Assembly (NCBI GenBank): GCA_013306675.1
Contig: JABLUY010000279.1
Coordinates: forward strand, 1 to 22,452
Source of the DNA: Thraustochytrium sp. TN22
Taxonomy: Eukaryota > Sar > Bigyra > Thraustochytrida > Thraustochytriidae
Length of the DNA stretch: 22,452 bases
Direction: 5' to 3'
Of this stretch, positions 20,427 to 22,452 are shown in pieces; the first letter of the stretch is position 1; every line of letters starts with the position of its first letter. The notes below the pieces were generated by a model. That model was not told the origin of the DNA and ran no database searches. It saw nothing but the letters and a program-made list of their open reading frames with translations. Both the position numbers and the translations under genes were made by a program.

Positions 20427-22452
20427 CGAGGTTGAGCTGCAGCCCAAGGAAGAGCAAGGGGACGGCCTGAGCAACGACATCGTGTGGTACCGCGGACTCA
20501 GCGTCGCCGCGCTACAGGCCATCTGGCAAGGCATCCTCAACGGCGAACGCGCGCAGGGCGTCCAACTCTACGTGCTCAAGGAGAACGTCGATGCCACCGA
20601 CAACAGGGGAATCAAGACGGGCACTGCCAACGCTGGCTTCACCGCCGCGGTTCGACGGCCCCGCGCCGATGGCAAGCTCAAGGGCAACGTTGCCTACGTC
20701 AAAGGCCAAGTCCTCTTCTCCCCCCACCAAGCCACACCCAAGGACAGGGCCGACTGGACCATCGAAGACGTCTGCGAATACCTTGTGCTCACCGACACCC
20801 TTCGCGGCAGCCTCTTCTACCTCGACGTCCTGCTAGAGGAGGCCGACGACCTCGTCGGCAAGCCCTTCGACGGCGCCTTCGTCAGCCAAGCGCGCAAGTG
20901 CCGCTTCGGCGACCTCGTCCAAGCCATCGTCGCGCACTACACGAACCAGGACAGGAACCTCCGCACGACCTTCGTCTGGCTCGATATCTTCTGCGCCAAC
21001 CAGCCCAAGCTCGCCAACAAGGACAAAGACCTCTTGCCCGAAATCTGCAAGCAGCGCGATGACCTCCTCACGCACGGCCTCCACGCCGCCATTGAGCGCT
21101 TCGACGAACGCCTCATCTTCTTCGACAAGTGGGACAACCCCACACCGCTCACGCGCATGTGGTGCGTCTGGGAGGTCTACGGCGCCGTCAACTGCGGCAG
21201 GGCCCTCGAGCTCATCTTTGCGCCGGGCCAGGACGAGCACTTCATCCAGCTCATGAAGGACGAGACGCCCGACGCCATTACCATGGCGCTCTCCAAGTTC
21301 AACCTTGCCAACGCCGACTGCCACTCTGACGCTGATCGCAAGATGATCACGGAGGCCGTCCAAGCCCTGCCCGGCGGCTTCCGCAACCTCAATGGTGTCG
21401 TGCTCGAGCAGCTGCGCTTCTGGCTCGCACAAACCGCGCGGCGCATCGTGGCCTCTCGCGTTCAGAGCGAAGGAAAGACCGTAGGGGTGGCATTTCTCAT
21501 GCACAACGTCGCCTGGCTGCTGGAAGACCAAGGCTGCGACAAGGACGCCCTCGACCTCTACCGGCAGTCGCTCGAGATCAAGTTGATCACGCAAGAACCG
21601 AGTCACACAAACGTGCTGGCAACGAAGCACAGGATCGCCCATGTGCGGCAGGACATGGGCCAGTACGAGGCGGCGCTGGCGCAGTTCAACGAGGTGCTGG
21701 AGCAACACGTGGAGCAGCTCGGGCCGACGCACCCGTCCGTGCTGACGACGAAGCACAGTATCGCCCAAGTGCGGCAGGACATGGGCCCGTACGAGGCGGC
21801 GCTGGCGCAGTTCAACGAGGTGCTGGAGTACGAAGTGGAGCAGCTCGGGCCGACGCACCCGTCCGTGCTGACGACGAAGCACAACATCGCCCAAGTGCTG
21901 AAGGACATGGGCCAGTACGAGGCGGCGCTGGCGCAGTTCAACGAGGTGCTGGAGCAACGCGTGGAGCAGCTCGGGCCGACGCACCCGTCCGTGCTGACGA
22001 CGAAGCACAGTATCGCCCAAGTGCGGCAGGACATGGGCCCGTACGAGGCGGCGCTGGCGCAGTTCAACGAGGTGCTGGAGTACAAAGTGGAGCAGCTCGG
22101 GCCGACGCACCCGTCCGTGCTGACGACGAAGCACAACATCGCCCAAGTGCTGAAGGACATGGGCCAGTACGAGGCGGCGCTGGCGCAGTTCAACGAGGTG
22201 CTGGAGCAACGCGTGGAGCAGCTCGGGCCGACGCACCCGTCCGTGCTGACGACGAAGCACAGTATCGCCCAAGTGCGGCAGGACATGGGCCCGTACGAGG
22301 CGGCGCTGGCGCAGTTCAACGAGGTGCTGGAGTACGAAGTGGAGCAGCTCGGGCCGACGCACCCGTCCGTGCTGACGGCGAAGCACAACATCGCCCATGT
22401 GCTGCTGGACATGGGCCAGTACGAGGCGGCGCTGGCGCAGTTCAACGAGGTG
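20338..22452 (+). CDS. PolyQ - TIR-like domain - kinesin-light-chain/NPHP3-type TPR protein (partial, 3' end beyond window)
   Basis: The frame is open from the ATG at 20338 (A at -3) to the last base: 705 codons, no stop, so the C-terminus is missing. Residues 12-29 are 18 glutamines. Residues ~140-390 form a domain with FVSQARKCRFGDLVQAI at ~181-197, FVWLDIFCANQ at ~212-222 and LTRMWCVWEVYGA at ~271-283. The order (Ser-containing first strand, Asp at the end of a hydrophobic strand, R-x-WC-xx-E) recalls TIR-fold domains and a family often fused to TPRs in algae and other protists. The first-strand SHAW seen in many such proteins is SQAR here. A degenerate TPR (~400-441) is followed by six full 42-residue TPRs plus part of a seventh, each with GPTHPSVLTTKH. 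A receptor or scaffold role is inferred only. TIR-like assignment is tentative; TPR assignment is certain. Confidence 0.88.
20371..20424 (+). repeat. Uninterrupted (CAG)18 microsatellite coding polyglutamine
   Basis: Exactly eighteen pure CAG triplets with no synonymous CAA interruption, beginning 33 bp after the predicted start codon. They code Q12-Q29 of the TPR protein. Pure repeats of this length are prone to slippage, so length variation between strains is expected. Confidence 0.95.
21661..22452 (+). repeat. 126-bp tandem repeat array with 252-bp A/B higher-order period
   Basis: Six full 126-bp units start at 21661, 21787, 21913, 22039, 22165 and 22291; a seventh starts at 22417 and is cut by the window edge. 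Units alternate. Type A begins QYEAAL and ends KHSIAQVRQDMG; type B begins PYEAAL with LEYEVEQL or LEYKVEQL and ends KHNIAQVLKDMG. Each unit codes one 42-residue TPR. Copies differ by only a few bases, including at synonymous sites, showing recent duplication or gene conversion. The last full unit has diverged (LTAKH, IAHVLLDMG). Confidence 0.95.

Noticed and set aside
20648-20658. GGTTCGACGGC, similar to a tRNA B-box
   Set aside because: Lies inside the TPR gene coding sequence, lacks the final CC of the consensus, and no matching A-box or cloverleaf is present.
20833-22398. 521-codon - strand frame with apparent repeats (HLVELRQRRLV)
   Set aside because: It is the antisense reading of the near-identical TPR repeats. 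The + strand gives exact 42-residue TPR consensus and an open frame of 705 codons.

Overview
The window looks like nuclear DNA of a compact, very GC-rich protist genome. Every gene family is eukaryotic in type: an animal-like NRAMP transporter, an STE11-type MAP3K, a PDK1-type kinase, a Rheb-type small GTPase, and NPHP3/NWD1-type NACHT and TPR proteins. All nine predicted proteins read through as single uninterrupted exons. No tRNA, rRNA, CRISPR array, transposase or bacterial-style ribosome binding site was seen. A thraustochytrid or another stramenopile-like protist is my best guess from density, GC content, few introns and the richness in TPR/STAND proteins. That is inference only. Most of the longest open frames begin at GTG or TTG, so I moved starts to the first plausible ATG with a reasonable context.

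Layout, left to right: (1) NRAMP-family divalent metal transporter, + strand, with a ~295-residue acidic N-terminal extension. (2) MAP3K-like protein kinase, - strand, convergent with (1), about 107 bp between stops. (3) A small unrecognised 162-residue protein, + strand, divergent from (2), with a CCAAT/TATA pair upstream. (4) A - strand fusion of Hsp90-type TPRs, a PDK1-like kinase and a degenerate CPPED1-like phosphoesterase, convergent with (3). (5) A RimK-type ATP-grasp ligase, + strand. (6) An N-formylglutamate-amidohydrolase-like (FGase-like) protein, - strand, convergent with (5). (7) A 1562-residue STAND protein, + strand, divergent from (6): probable myristoylation signal, DUF4062-like domain, NACHT, winged helix, TPR, and a second FGase-like domain. 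(8) A Rheb-like GTPase with an altered DxxG motif and a CaaL tail, + strand. (9) A polyQ protein with a TIR-like domain and TPRs, + strand, running off the right edge inside nearly identical 126-bp repeats. Genes (1) to (7) alternate strands strictly; (7) to (9) are in tandem.

The most interesting part is about 10.2-18.6 kb. A head-to-head gene pair, (6) and (7), shares the same FGase-like domain. The copy in the free-standing gene keeps the candidate catalytic residues, while the copy fused to the NACHT protein has lost several of them. This recalls paired immune receptors with an integrated decoy. An ATP-grasp amide-bond ligase lies next to the free-standing hydrolase. The gene after the GTPase is another receptor-like TPR protein with a freshly expanded repeat array. 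The second highlight is the TPR-PDK1-pseudophosphatase fusion at 6.4-9.2 kb. Neither arrangement could be searched against databases here, so novelty is not claimed as established.
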